DNA from: Solirubrobacterales bacterium
GTDB taxonomy: Bacteria > Actinomycetota > Thermoleophilia > Solirubrobacterales > Solirubrobacteraceae
Assembly (NCBI GenBank): GCA_019240305.1
Contig: JAFAYP010000305.1
Location: forward strand, 1 to 37,307
DNA length: 37,307 nucleotides
Direction of reading: 5' to 3'
Shown in pieces: positions 7,762 to 15,813 of the stretch. The position numbers were made by a program, and so were the translations under genes. Under the pieces are notes generated by a model, which was not told the origin of the DNA, searched no databases, and saw only the letters and a list, made by a program, of their open reading frames with translations. Each line of letters begins with the position of its first letter. Position 1 is the first letter of the stretch.

Positions 7762-9026
7762 TGACGACCGCTCGCTTCAGCGACGACGATTTCCAGTACG
7801 GCCTGGAGGTGGCGCTCGGCGCCAGCTACCGCCAAGCCGCCGATGTGGGCGAGGTTCTTGCCACCGCCGGGCGGATCGAGGACGGCGACGCAGACTCGTG
7901 GGTGCAGGAATGGACGGCGACCGCGGGCACAGCGTGGTCGGCGGCCATCGAAGCCGAGCACCACGGGCGGCGGGTCAGCGCCCTGGCCCACTTCCGGCGA
8001 GCCGCGACCTACTACGCCACCGCTCTGTATCGGATCTCGCACTCCAGCGAACCTGAGCGCGAGCTGGAGCTCTGGCGCCGCCAGCGGGAGTGCTGGGAGC
8101 ACGCGGTCGACCTGTTCGCGGCTCCGGGCGAGCGCCTGTCCATCCCCTATGAGGACACCACCCTGCCGGCTTACTTCTTCCGCGCACCTGACTCAATACC
8201 GGGCGAGTGCCGGCCGCTGGTGGTGGTCAACAACGGTAGCGACGGCGCCACCTCGCAGATGTGGGTGCACGGCGGCGCGGCGGCCAGCGACCGCGGCTAT
8301 CACTGGATGACCTTCGACGGTCCCGGTCAGCAGGCCGCTCTGTTCGAGCAGGGAATTCCGTTCCGACACGATTGGGAGGCCGTCCTGACACCCGTGCTCG
8401 ACGCCATGCTCGCGCGTCCCGACGTCGACCCCGACCGGGTCGCCGTGATCGGCATCAGCCAGGCCGGATACTGGGTCCCCCGCGCGCTGGCGTTCGAGCA
8501 CCGGCTCGCCGCCGCCGCGGTCGATCCCGGCGTCGTCGACGTGTCCAGCTCCTGGCTTGACCCGTTGCCAGAAGCGATGCGCAACCAGCTCCGCGATGGC
8601 CTGCAAACCGCGTTTGACCGCGAGATGCATCTCGTGGGCTTGTTCTCACCCCAGACCACCGCCACCCTGCGCTTTCGCGGCAAGCCTTACGGGCTAGACG
8701 GCAGCTCGACGTACGCGCTGTATAAGACGGTCAGCGCATACCAGCTCGGCACCGAGATCCGCGAAATTGCCACTCCGGTGCTGATCACTGACCCTGAGGA
8801 CGAGCAATTCTGGCCCGGGCAATCCCAACAACTCTACGACCACCTCCGCGTCCCGAAACACCTCGTTGCCTTCCGCTCCCATGACGGCGCCGGGCGCCAC
8901 TGTGAGCCGCTGGCCTGCGCCCAGCGGGACACCCAAATCTTCGACTGGCTCGCGAAATACCTCGGCGACGACCACCAGGACGAGATGGCCAGCACGACGG
9001 CGCCAGCCGCGAGCCGAACACGATGA
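7761..9026 (+). CDS. Alpha/beta hydrolase, FrsA / dihydropseudooxynicotine-hydrolase-like
   Basis: This 421-residue cytoplasmic protein has an alpha-helical N-terminal cap of about 140 residues followed by an alpha/beta hydrolase core. PLVVVNNGSDG begins the core and probably forms the oxyanion region. The nucleophile elbow is GISQAG, within VAVIGISQAGYW. The acid is probably the Asp in TDPEDEQFW and the base the His in GAGRHCE near the C-terminus. Length and cap match esterase/C-C-bond hydrolases of the FrsA and 2,6-dihydropseudooxynicotine hydrolase type, so a ketone or ester of an aromatic or alkaloid compound is a reasonable substrate guess. The ATG overlaps the stop of the membrane-protein gene (TAATG). 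The upstream in-frame extension belongs to the overlapping gene and is excluded. Confidence 0.88.
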   Translation: MTTARFSDDDFQYGLEVALGASYRQAADVGEVLATAGRIEDGDADSWVQEWTATAGTAWSAAIEAEHHGRRVSALAHFRRAATYYATALYRISHSSEPERELELWRRQRECWEHAVDLFAAPGERLSIPYEDTTLPAYFFRAPDSIPGECRPLVVVNNGSDGATSQMWVHGGAAASDRGYHWMTFDGPGQQAALFEQGIPFRHDWEAVLTPVLDAMLARPDVDPDRVAVIGISQAGYWVPRALAFEHRLAAAAVDPGVVDVSSSWLDPLPEAMRNQLRDGLQTAFDREMHLVGLFSPQTTATLRFRGKPYGLDGSSTYALYKTVSAYQLGTEIREIATPVLITDPEDEQFWPGQSQQLYDHLRVPKHLVAFRSHDGAGRHCEPLACAQRDTQIFDWLAKYLGDDHQDEMASTTAPAASRTR

Positions 9027-9805
9027 CCGTTTCTTTGCCTACTTCGCCAATCCTCGGAGTCAAGTCGTGTGAGGTGGTGTAGGTCGTGGATGGTCGCGGT
9101 CGGTCCTGGACGCAGCGCCAGCCGATCCAGACGAAGCCGCGGCGCGGGCGCCGCACTCACCTCCTTCCAGATCCTCGGTTCGTGCGGGCGATTCGCGGGG
9201 TTTAGGCAGTGAGATCGAGTTACTGCCCAACGACGACACCAGGGACAGCGCGCGGCCCTCGCCTCTTGCCGATCGTCCCCACAAGCCGCCGCGCCGGCGA
9301 CGGCCCACGCGCCGAACCGGCGGCCGGCCGTACCGACGGCGACAGTCGCGGCACACGCCGACGTAGTGTGCCTTGACCGCCCGCGCCTTCTCGCCGGTCG
9401 GGTCATAGAACTACGCCTTGACCGCCCGGCGTCGCTCAAGAACCCGATCTGGTGGCGCGGATGGCGCTTTTCTCGACACTCGGCATCACGCTAACTCGCG
9501 CAGTTGGCCTTTCGGTCGAGGTCGGCTGAGCGGTCGCCTGGCCGCTGACCCGTGGCCGCCCGACGCGACACCAACCGCCGGCGCGCATCAGGCAGGGCGT
9601 GCAGCAAGCCCCCTGTGGTAGATCCAACGATCCGGCGCTCCCGCCGCTGCACCTGCGACGCTTGTCTCCACGGGGTGGTGCACCGACCGCTTGAGCCCGC
9701 CGACATTTCCGTGATCGCATGTGGAGGATCAGACGACTGGGCCGCTGTGGTCGACGCGCGTTGTCCGGCGAGCCCGCACAGCACGAGGGGCTATCAGCAG
9801 ACCAT
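9027..9805. other. Gene-poor stretch with decayed coding sequence
   Basis: No intact gene is supported between the hydrolase and the next MFS gene. One recognisable remnant, listed separately, lies at about 9290-9455 on the minus strand. The remaining open frames are arginine- and proline-rich and look like chance readings of GC-rich DNA. Confidence 0.6.
9290..9455 (-). pseudogene. Remnant of an HNR-type (homing-endonuclease-associated repeat) protein
   Basis: Read leftward from about 9450, the frame gives RVLERRRAVKA, a TAG stop, then FYDPTGEKARAVKAHYVGVC and RDC, and then RRRYGRPPVRR. I associate the pattern FYDPxGEKAxAxKAHYxGxCRxC, followed by a domain containing RYGRxP, with small zinc-ribbon/HNR proteins common in Solirubrobacterales. 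Here the first part is broken by an in-frame stop, and most of the segment between the cysteine pair and RYGRPP is missing. The piece is therefore a decayed, internally deleted copy. Family recognition is from memory of the pattern, so confidence is moderate. Confidence 0.4.
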
Positions 9806-10999
9806 CTAGCGAGGAACCTCGCTGGCAACAGGGGTGGTGGCGTGGTGACGGACAAGGGCTGCCGCGGCGAGGATCGCGAGGGCGGGGAGGAGCATGAGAC
9901 CAAGGCGCAGTCCGACGGCCTGGGCGATAGCGCCGACGATCAGGGGGCCAACGATCTGACCGGCCGCCGCGGTGGTGAAGACCTGTCCGAGCGCCCGGTC
10001 GGCGCTGTGCGGGCTGGCGCCGATGTGCAGCGAGGAGGTCAGCGGGAAGGCGGCGCCGATGCCCGCACCGACGATCACTAGCCCAGCGGCAGCGACGGCG
10101 CCGCCGGTCGCGGCCAACAGGACGGGTAGCCCGACCAGGGCCATGACCAGGGATGCGATGAGCAGCCGTTGGGTTGCCAAGTGGCGGGCGAGCCGACTGG
10201 CGAGCAGTCGGCCGGTGAGGTTGGCGGCGTACAGGCCCGCCACCATCACCACGGCAAGCCGACGTTGCAGGCCCACCGCGTCGGCGAGATAGCTGGCAAG
10301 CCAGAAGCTCAGCGAGAACTCCAGCGCCACCACGGCGAAGACCACGACCAGGGTGCACATCGGCCAGCGGCAGCGACGACCAGCGCCCGATCGCGCGGAC
10401 GGCGGGTGGTGTTCGGCCGCCGCGGGCTGCGGCACGCGGATGACCCAGAACAACGCGTCCGCCGCCACGACGATGACGGCGCCGATCACGAACGCGAACC
10501 GCCACGTCAGCGCGGTGGCCGCCAGCCCCCCGACCAGCAGCGGGCAGACGATGCCGCCGCAGCTGACTGCTACCTCGCCCTCGGTCATCGCCGTCGTGCG
10601 CTGCGGCCCGTGCGCGTCGGCCAACGCCGCCCACAGCCGCACCAGCGCCGAGGTGCCCCCCAAGCTCACGAGGAACGCCGCTACCACGGTGACCACGGCC
10701 GTATCGCCGTAGCCGATAGCCAGGCCGGCGACAGCCGCGCCGACCAACCCCAGGCGGATGATCGAGGTTCGGCCTGGTCTATCTCGAACCCGGGCAGCGA
10801 TCAGCCCGGCGAGGCCGCCGCCGACCGCGAAGGCCACCTGATGCAACGCCGCCATGGCATAGCCGATGTGCTCGACAGCCCGGAGGTAGGGCAGCGCGGG
10901 CCCCAGCACCGCGTTGAGAAAACCGAACGCCAACAGCGCGGCGAACGCTGCCCACGTGAACCGATCACGGCGGTAGCCAGTCCCGGGCCGCTTTCTCAC
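9806..10999 (-). CDS. MFS transporter, 12 helices (drug or metabolite efflux)
   Basis: From the GTG ending at 10999 this is a 397-residue protein of normal MFS length. A basic N-terminus (RKRPGTGYRRDRFTWAAF) precedes twelve hydrophobic stretches in two halves. The cytoplasmic loop after helix 2 contains ARVRDRPGRTSIIRLG, and the equivalent loop in the second half contains LASRLARHLATQRLLIAS. The longer open frame back to 11287 adds a proline- and arginine-rich stretch with no membrane character, so I reject it. A strong AGGAGGAG ribosome site precedes an out-of-frame ATG at 11019, whose seven-codon reading ends at a TGA overlapping this GTG. Translation may be coupled, or a one-base frameshift may have occurred. 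Substrate unknown. Confidence 0.82.
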   Translation of the reverse strand: MRKRPGTGYRRDRFTWAAFAALLAFGFLNAVLGPALPYLRAVEHIGYAMAALHQVAFAVGGGLAGLIAARVRDRPGRTSIIRLGLVGAAVAGLAIGYGDTAVVTVVAAFLVSLGGTSALVRLWAALADAHGPQRTTAMTEGEVAVSCGGIVCPLLVGGLAATALTWRFAFVIGAVIVVAADALFWVIRVPQPAAAEHHPPSARSGAGRRCRWPMCTLVVVFAVVALEFSLSFWLASYLADAVGLQRRLAVVMVAGLYAANLTGRLLASRLARHLATQRLLIASLVMALVGLPVLLAATGGAVAAAGLVIVGAGIGAAFPLTSSLHIGASPHSADRALGQVFTTAAAGQIVGPLIVGAIAQAVGLRLGLMLLPALAILAAAALVRHHATTPVASEVPR

Positions 11000-11019
11000 A
11001 CCATCGCGCCGATCGTCAT
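10996..11019 (-). CDS. Possible 7-residue leader peptide coupled to the MFS gene
   Basis: An ATG at 11019-11017 lies two bases from a near-perfect AGGAGGAG ribosome site. It encodes MTIGAMV and ends at a TGA sharing two bases with the GTG start of the transporter (GTGTGA). It could be a leader that delivers ribosomes to the transporter start, or the true transporter start displaced by a one-base indel. Sequence alone does not decide between these. Confidence 0.35.
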   Translation of the reverse strand: MTIGAMV

Positions 11020-11231
11020 CGCTCCTCCTGACGCAGTCCTGATTCGGCGGGCTCGCCACCCGCTGCGACTCAGGGCTGCTCACCCAGTCGGCGCGGGCAA
11101 GATAGAGAGACGAGATCGTCTTCGGTGCTCGGGGAGCACCGGCGGCTCGTTGACCACGTCCCTGTTTGCCGGGGGGCGGAGGGCTCGTGCGTGAGCGGGA
11201 CGAGTGACGGGCTTCCCGATCGCTTTCGCGC

Positions 11232-11510
11232 TCATGCGTGCGGCGCTCTGGCTTCATCTTTGGATATCGCTGTGAGCAGATGGTCAAACGTCGCGGCGCC
11301 GCTGGCCTCGCCGAAGATGAGCGCTTCGATGCCGGCGCCGTTGGCGGCGGCTCCGACGGCCGCGGCGAGGCGGGGATCGCCGAGGCGCTCGGCGCTGAGA
11401 GAGCGCAGCTCGCCCAGCCGGTCGGCGAGGCGCTGACGCAGACGGGCGTCGCGGCCGGCAGCGCACACGAACTCCAAGAACAGGAGCGCGAAGTCTCGAT
11501 CGAAGGGCAT
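11232..11510 (-). pseudogene. TetR-family C-terminal domain fragment without a DNA-binding domain
   Basis: The 92-residue frame begins MPFDRDFALLFLEFVCAAGRDARLRQRLADRLGELRS and ends in a helix ATFDHLLTAI. The pattern (bulky helix, then ARD followed by LRxRLAxRL, then a GDPRLAAA helix, then a final FDxLL helix) is that of the ligand/dimer domain of TetR/AcrR repressors. The roughly 100 N-terminal residues that should carry the helix-turn-helix are missing. The ATG lies two bases after the stop of the VOC gene, so the piece may still be translated as a downstream partner. I treat it as the scar of a deletion that fused the tail of a repressor gene to the VOC gene. Confidence 0.6.
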
Positions 11511-11512
11511 CG

Positions 11513-11941
11513 CTAGGAGAAGACCTTTGCGGCGGCCGCGACGACCTCCTCGTGAGGGACGTCGCGCAGGTGCTGGGCGATGTTCCAACGGTGCCCGAAG
11601 GGGTCGTCGAGCTGACCGTGGCGATCACCCCAGAACATGTCGGCAAGCGGCTGGCGGACCTCCGCCCCGGCGGCCAGCGCCCGCGCGAACACCGCATCAG
11701 CATCGTTCACCTCCAAAGCGAGGACAACGGCGGTGCCGCCCACCGACGGTGGGGCGAGCACCGCCATCTCGGGAAACTCATCAGCAATATGTAAGACACT
11801 CCCGTTGAGGCGCAGCTGGATGGACATCAGGCGGCCGTCTGGAACGGGGATTCGGTCGATCTCCTCGGCGCCGAAGGCATCTCGATAGAAGGCGGCGGCG
11901 CGCTCGGCATCTTGAACGACGATATGGGCGGTGATGGACAT
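11513..11941 (-). CDS. VOC-family protein, PhnB/glyoxalase-like
   Basis: This 142-residue protein has the paired beta-alpha-beta-beta-beta modules of the vicinal oxygen chelate fold. It opens with AHIVVQDAERAAAFYRDAFGAEE, the classic glyoxalase/PhnB N-terminus, and closes with WGDRHGQLDDPFGHRWNIAQH, the characteristic PhnB/YdcE ending. Such proteins bind a metal or small ligand and include bleomycin-resistance and isomerase members. The ATG ending at 11941 gives the family's usual length, whereas extending upstream adds residues with no similarity. It is divergent from an AraC regulator whose start is 64 bp away, so control by that regulator is likely. No enzymatic activity can be assigned from sequence. 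Confidence 0.88.
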   Translation of the reverse strand: MSITAHIVVQDAERAAAFYRDAFGAEEIDRIPVPDGRLMSIQLRLNGSVLHIADEFPEMAVLAPPSVGGTAVVLALEVNDADAVFARALAAGAEVRQPLADMFWGDRHGQLDDPFGHRWNIAQHLRDVPHEEVVAAAAKVFS

Positions 11942-12005
11942 ACGAGGACCGTAAGCGGCTCGCCGTCCTGGGTCTTGAACGTTCTTGTCGCCTAGGATCC
12001 GTCCT

Positions 12006-12827
12006 ATGCCGACCGAGCGGGTTCGGATGTGGCGACCTGTCGACCAGGAGCGCATCCTCCTCATGGCGGGAGAGACCACCCGCTACGCCATCGAGCCCCG
12101 AGGCGAGTACGTCTTCGGGATCGTCGCCAACCAGCCGATGCGCGCGCGCCGTGGCCGCGAGCACCATCTCGTGCGCCCAGGCGACCTCGTCGCGTGGGAC
12201 CCATCCGCGCCCCACGCCGGATCGGCCGTCGACGCTCGGGCCTGGACCGCCCGACTCGTGCTCATCGAAGTCGCCGATCTTCACGCGCTTGCCGCTGACC
12301 CCGAAGCCGATCCCCTGACCAGCGTCGAGTTTCCCCAACCCGTCATCTCCGACCCCGACCTTGCCGACAGGTTCATGCGCCTGCACCTCGCACTCGAGTC
12401 ACCAAGCACTCGCCTGGAGCGTGACGAGCGACTCGCGGAGTGGCTACACGACCTGATCGAGCGGTCCTGTCCTGTCCGCAGAGCTAAGCCGTCGCTCACC
12501 CCACGCGATGATCGCGCGCTGCGGCGGGCCTGCGAGTACCTCGCTGACCGCCCCGAACGCAACGTCGGGCTCGATGAGCTCGCGGCGGCCGCCGGCATCG
12601 GAAAGTTCCGGCTCGTCCGCCTGTTCCGCGATCGGACCGGTCTGCCACCACACGCGCTGCAGGTCGCCCACCGCATCCGCGGCGCACGCCGCCTGCTCGA
12701 AGCCGGCCAGACGATCGCGGCGGTCGCCGTCGCAACCGGGTTTGCCGACCAGAGCCACCTCCACCGCCACTTCCTACGCAGCCTCGGCGTGACACCCGGC
12801 GAGTACCTGCGTCGTCTCAGCGCCTGA
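12006..12827 (+). CDS. AraC-family transcriptional regulator with cupin sensor
   Basis: This 273-residue protein has an N-terminal AraC-binding cupin domain, in which HHLVRPGDLVAWDPSAPHAGSAVD at about residues 53-76 is the typical sugar/effector barrel. The C-terminal domain has two helix-turn-helix motifs, the first in NVGLDELAAAAGIGKFRLVRLF and the second in TIAAVAVATGFADQSHLHRHF, closing with GVTPGEYLRR. The ATG at 12006 is preferred over a TTG 21 bases upstream. It is divergent from the VOC gene and probably controls it or itself. AraC proteins usually activate transcription after binding a small molecule. The ligand here is unknown. Confidence 0.92.
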   Translation: MPTERVRMWRPVDQERILLMAGETTRYAIEPRGEYVFGIVANQPMRARRGREHHLVRPGDLVAWDPSAPHAGSAVDARAWTARLVLIEVADLHALAADPEADPLTSVEFPQPVISDPDLADRFMRLHLALESPSTRLERDERLAEWLHDLIERSCPVRRAKPSLTPRDDRALRRACEYLADRPERNVGLDELAAAAGIGKFRLVRLFRDRTGLPPHALQVAHRIRGARRLLEAGQTIAAVAVATGFADQSHLHRHFLRSLGVTPGEYLRRLSA

Positions 12828-13131
12828 GTGACGAGCGGCAAGATCTTTGGCTGTCCTCGCGTCGCACGCACACGAAAGCTCGCCCTGCATCGACGTTCGG
12901 GGTGCAGCCCGAGAATGGCGGCGAGAGACCCCGGAATGCGCGGGGAGGAGCGATGTGTCGGGCGGGAGGCGGCCCGCTGACCAGCGGACCTGCCTCTGGC
13001 GCGAATGGGAGGGTCAATCCAGGTGGGCTGCGGCGACCTGCTTCTGCCCGATTGCGCTGCTAGCGCGCTCGCCGTCAACCGGCGTGGGTCGGGTCAGCGC
13101 GCTCACGTCTGGTCTGTCGAGGTCGTGGACG
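12828..13131. other. Intergenic stretch without a supported gene
   Basis: The 304 bases between the AraC gene and the convergent YdeI-like gene have no frame with protein-like composition on either strand. I saw no convincing terminator hairpin or repeat. Confidence 0.6.
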
Positions 13132-13728
13132 TCAGCCGTGGATGCGTTCGCCGCGGCGCAGCATATCGACGTATTTGGCGATGCGGCGCGCACGTGTTTC
13201 CGGGCGTTTGGCGTCGTTGATCCGCCAGATGATCGCGTAGCGGTTGTGGGCGTCGAGTTGGGAGAAGGCCGCGGCTGCTCGCGGGTCGTGTTCGAGTTCG
13301 CGTTGGAGGTCGTCGGGTACGGTTGCGTTGCGCTGTCCGGCGTAGGCGGCGTTCCAGCGGCCGTCGGCTATGGCGCGTTCGATCTCTGCGAGTCCGGCGG
13401 GTTGCATTCGTCCTGCACTGATCAGTTGTTCTGCTTTTTCGCGGTTGGTCTGTGACCACCGGCTGCGGCTCGAACGCGGGGTGAAGCGCTGCAGCCAGTA
13501 GCGATCGTCGTGAGCGGCCTTCTGCCCGTCGATCCAGCCAAAGCAGAGCGCCACCTCGAGCGCCTGCGCATAGCTGACCGACGGTGGGTCTACGCCCTTC
13601 TTGGCGAGCTTGAGCCAAATCCCAAGGTGGGTGTCGTGGTTGGTCTTCAACCATGCCTCGAACTCGGTCTCCGAGGCGAACCGGATGAGTTCTCCTGGAG
13701 GTTTGGTGGCCTGGCGTTTGGTGCTCAC
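13132..13728 (-). CDS. YdeI/OmpD-associated (bacteriocin-protection) family protein
   Basis: This 198-residue protein matches the YdeI/OmdA family throughout. It opens with LIRFASETEFEAWLKTNHDTHLGIWLKLAKKG, continues with YAQALEVALCFGWIDGQKAAHDDRYWLQRFTPRSSRSRWSQ, and ends in the basic helix KRPETRARRIAKYVDMLRRGE. Family members are small cytoplasmic proteins, some linked to bacteriocin or cationic-peptide tolerance, with no established reaction. The GTG start overlaps the stop of the upstream ABM-cupin gene as GTGA, so it is translationally coupled to that damaged gene. Length is normal for the family. Confidence 0.9.
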   Translation of the reverse strand: MSTKRQATKPPGELIRFASETEFEAWLKTNHDTHLGIWLKLAKKGVDPPSVSYAQALEVALCFGWIDGQKAAHDDRYWLQRFTPRSSRSRWSQTNREKAEQLISAGRMQPAGLAEIERAIADGRWNAAYAGQRNATVPDDLQRELEHDPRAAAAFSQLDAHNRYAIIWRINDAKRPETRARRIAKYVDMLRRGERIHG

Positions 13729-14428
13729 GGGCGGGCGACCATCTCGCCGTCGCCGGCGTCGTGAGATCCGAAGGCGAGCACTTCGAGCCCATCTGGGCCT
13801 GCTTGAGGCTCCCTTGCTGAAGCTGGGGCGACGCGAACGGCGTCCAGCGGCTGCAGCTCGAATGCCTGCTCGTCGACGGTGATGCGGCCGCTGCCGCTCA
13901 GGGCGACGTAGATCTCTTCGGCGATCGAGTGGCGGTGAGCCCAGCGCTGCGGTTTGCCAGGTGGCAGCCGGCAGTGGGTGAGCCCAATTTGGACCGCGCC
14001 CAGCGGTTCACGAACGTAGCGCGCTTCGCCGACGCCCTTGAGGTCGTAGCGGGAAAGGAGCTTGCTGTCCTTTGAGAGGTCGGGAGCTTCGAGGATCGAG
14101 AACCGTGTGGCTCCGGTCATCCCGCGGATCACGCGCGCGCCGCCCAGGGCCCCGTCGGCAACCTTCGGATCCTCTCCGAGGATCTCCATCACGCCGGCGG
14201 CATCTTCGCGGACACCGTCAAGCTTGAGCGCCGCGTCGCATTGCTCGCGGCTTGCCCAGATCTCGATGACTCGCACCACGTCAGGATCGACGTGATCGCG
14301 ATGGACGAGCCAGTCTTGGCAACCGGGCGCGTCTGCCACCAGGAGGCTGGGTGCAGAAGTCGCTCGGCGAGCTTGTCGCCCTCGCCCGGGCGGGCGTGGA
14401 AGGTCACGAATCGGCTGATAACGGTCAT
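13725..14428 (-). pseudogene. ABM monooxygenase-like domain fused to a cupin domain, frameshifted
   Basis: The ATG ending at 14428 opens MTVISRFVTFHARPGEGDKLAERLL, the standard start of an antibiotic-biosynthesis-monooxygenase (ABM) ferredoxin-like domain. Its continuation SLLVADAPGCQDWLVHRD and VVRVIEIWASREQCDAAL lies in another frame, so a one-base shift occurred at about 14346-14360. After the ABM domain the frame runs without a stop into TGATRFSILEAPDLSKD and a cupin barrel with WAHRHSIAEEIYVALSGSGRITVDE. Repaired, the product would be about 234 residues. ABM domains oxidise or bind aromatics and quinols, and the cupin may bind a metal. Either the gene is broken, the sequence has an error here, or only the cupin part is made. 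The downstream YdeI-like gene overlaps its stop. Confidence 0.75.
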
Positions 14429-14733
14429 GGCTCAACCATAGGCGCGGTTCAGGCCGTTGTCTTGGAAAACTGCGCCTGACGCCCGCGAGCCTGCAACCTG
14501 ACAGCTTCGGCGGCGCCGGCTCCTGCGTTTGCGTATCGACGCGTATCCCGAGAACGAGCTGGACCGACTTGCCTTGCGCAGGATCCGGCGGGAGCTGCGG
14601 TGATCCGCGCCGATCGATCGCGCGACAGGCGTATTTCACGCGGCAGGCACGACGATGAGCGATCGGGCCGGCTGACGCAGCTAACGCCGTGGTGGTCGTG
14701 GCGACAACGGGAGGTCAGCTGCGGCCGGAGCCG
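14429..14733. other. Intergenic stretch, possible tiny gene remnant
   Basis: No intact gene is supported. On the plus strand at about 14500-14600 a short frame reads RRRRLLRLRIDAYPENELDRLALRRIRRELR and stops. It looks protein-like but is too short to identify and may be the tail of a lost gene. Confidence 0.4.
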
Positions 14734-15158
14734 CTAGACGAGGACGATCATGAGAAGTCCTTCGGGCCCGCGGATGTAGCACAGGCGATACACGTCTTCG
14801 TACTGAACGACTTCGCTACTGACAAGCCGTGCTCACGGAGCCGGGCGAGCGTCTTGTCGATGTCGTCCACGGCGAACATCACGCGGAGATAGCCGAGAGC
14901 GTTCACTGGCGCTTTACGGTGATCGGCAACCACAGGGGGCCTGAGAAATCGCGAGATCTCGAGCCGGCGGTGGCCGTCCGGCGTGCGCATCATCGCTATC
15001 TCGACGCGCATGTCACGCAGTCCGGTAACGCGCTCGGCCCAGTCTCCGTCGATCGTGGATTGGCCTTCGAGCTCAAGGCCGAGCTCGCCAAAGAACGCAA
15101 TCGTCGCCGGCCCGTCCTCGACGACGATGCCGACGTTGTCCATGCGTTGAACCGGCAT
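14734..15158 (-). pseudogene. VOC-family protein with a C-terminal frameshift
   Basis: The ATG ending at 15158 opens VQRMDNVGIVVEDGPATIAFFGELGLELEG, a glyoxalase/VOC domain, and continues well to LGYLRVMFAVDDIDKTLARLREHG. From about 14825 the expected ending changes frame: the adjacent frame reads SSEVVQYEDVYRLCYIRGPE followed by GLLMIVLV and stops at 14734. This is the typical VOC close, with the acidic metal-ligand region. In the original frame translation ends early at 14748 with unrelated residues. A single-base indel at about 14810-14825 explains this. The repaired length is about 141 residues, usual for the family. It is either inactivated or a sequencing error. Confidence 0.75.
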
Positions 15159-15381
15159 ACGCCTAATCTATTCGCCCGGCAGGAGCTTGCCGGCCGGCCG
15201 CTTTGCTGGCCGACCCGACGAGCTCCGCGATCGTGCGCGGACCCTGACCGAATTGGTGACGCGATCCAGGCAAGATCTGCTCTCGCGATCGTCCGACCAC
15301 CTGGCCGGCCCGCTGCAGTTGACCCGCCCAGCACGGCGAGTGGGGGAGGCGGCGGGCAGCCGGCGAGGCTCGTCTTGCTCT

Positions 15382-15813
15382 TCAGCCGGCGGTGTGAAGA
15401 TGCTTGGCGTGACGGCGGTAGGAATGTGTGATGACCCATTGCATGATGACCCAGGGCCCCCAGGTCATTGCGGGCCAGATGGGCCAGGCGTAGCCCGAGC
15501 CGGTAAGTAGCCAGATCGCGACCATGATGGCCATCGCGGTCAGGAAGGTGGCGATGCTGTAGCGCAGGGCGCTGCGGGCGGTGTGAGCGGCGCTGGTGCG
15601 CTGCTCAGTCTTGCGCCGCTGCCCGATCCAGAGCTCGAGGTCAGCCGTGATCGGGGCGAGTTCGCCGAGGGTGCGCGCGGCCCAGGTGTGCTCGAGGCGC
15701 TCTTCGAGCTCGGTGAGGTCGAGGCGCCCGTCGGCCGCAGCAGCACGGAGCGTCACGGCGAGGTCCTCGCGCTGGGCGTCGCCGATGCGCTCGACGCCTG
15801 GGGAATTCGGCAT
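15382..15813 (-). CDS. DUF1707 domain protein with two transmembrane helices
   Basis: The 143-residue protein begins with the DUF1707 module: RIGDAQREDLAVTLRAAAADGRLDLTELEERLEHTWAARTLGEL, an actinobacterial SHOCT-like helical hairpin. A charged linker and two membrane helices follow, YSIATFLTAMAIMVAIWLL and a tryptophan-rich WPIWPAMTWGPWVIMQWVI, with a basic tail. I chose the ATG ending at 15813 because family members have only a few residues before RIGDA. An ATG ending at 15906 has a better ribosome site (AAAGGA) and would add 31 residues of low complexity. Such proteins are small membrane proteins of unknown role. No operon partner is evident. Confidence 0.83.
   Translation of the reverse strand: MPNSPGVERIGDAQREDLAVTLRAAAADGRLDLTELEERLEHTWAARTLGELAPITADLELWIGQRRKTEQRTSAAHTARSALRYSIATFLTAMAIMVAIWLLTGSGYAWPIWPAMTWGPWVIMQWVITHSYRRHAKHLHTAG

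Noticed and set aside
9491-9784. Minus-strand frame in the gene-poor stretch
   Set aside because: Low-complexity Arg/Ser-rich sequence without a recognisable pattern; probably chance.
11000-11287. N-terminal extension of the MFS gene to 11287
   Set aside because: The extra 96 residues are arginine-, serine- and proline-rich with no membrane character, unlike any MFS N-terminus. The GTG at 10999 gives normal length.
12847-13455. Plus-strand frame spanning the AraC-YdeI gap
   Set aside because: Half of it is antisense to the YdeI-like gene, and the remainder has no domain or ribosome site.
15187-15370. Plus-strand frame containing ELRDRARTLTELVTRSRQDLLSRSSD
   Set aside because: It looks faintly helical but is short, has no start context and matches nothing I recognise.
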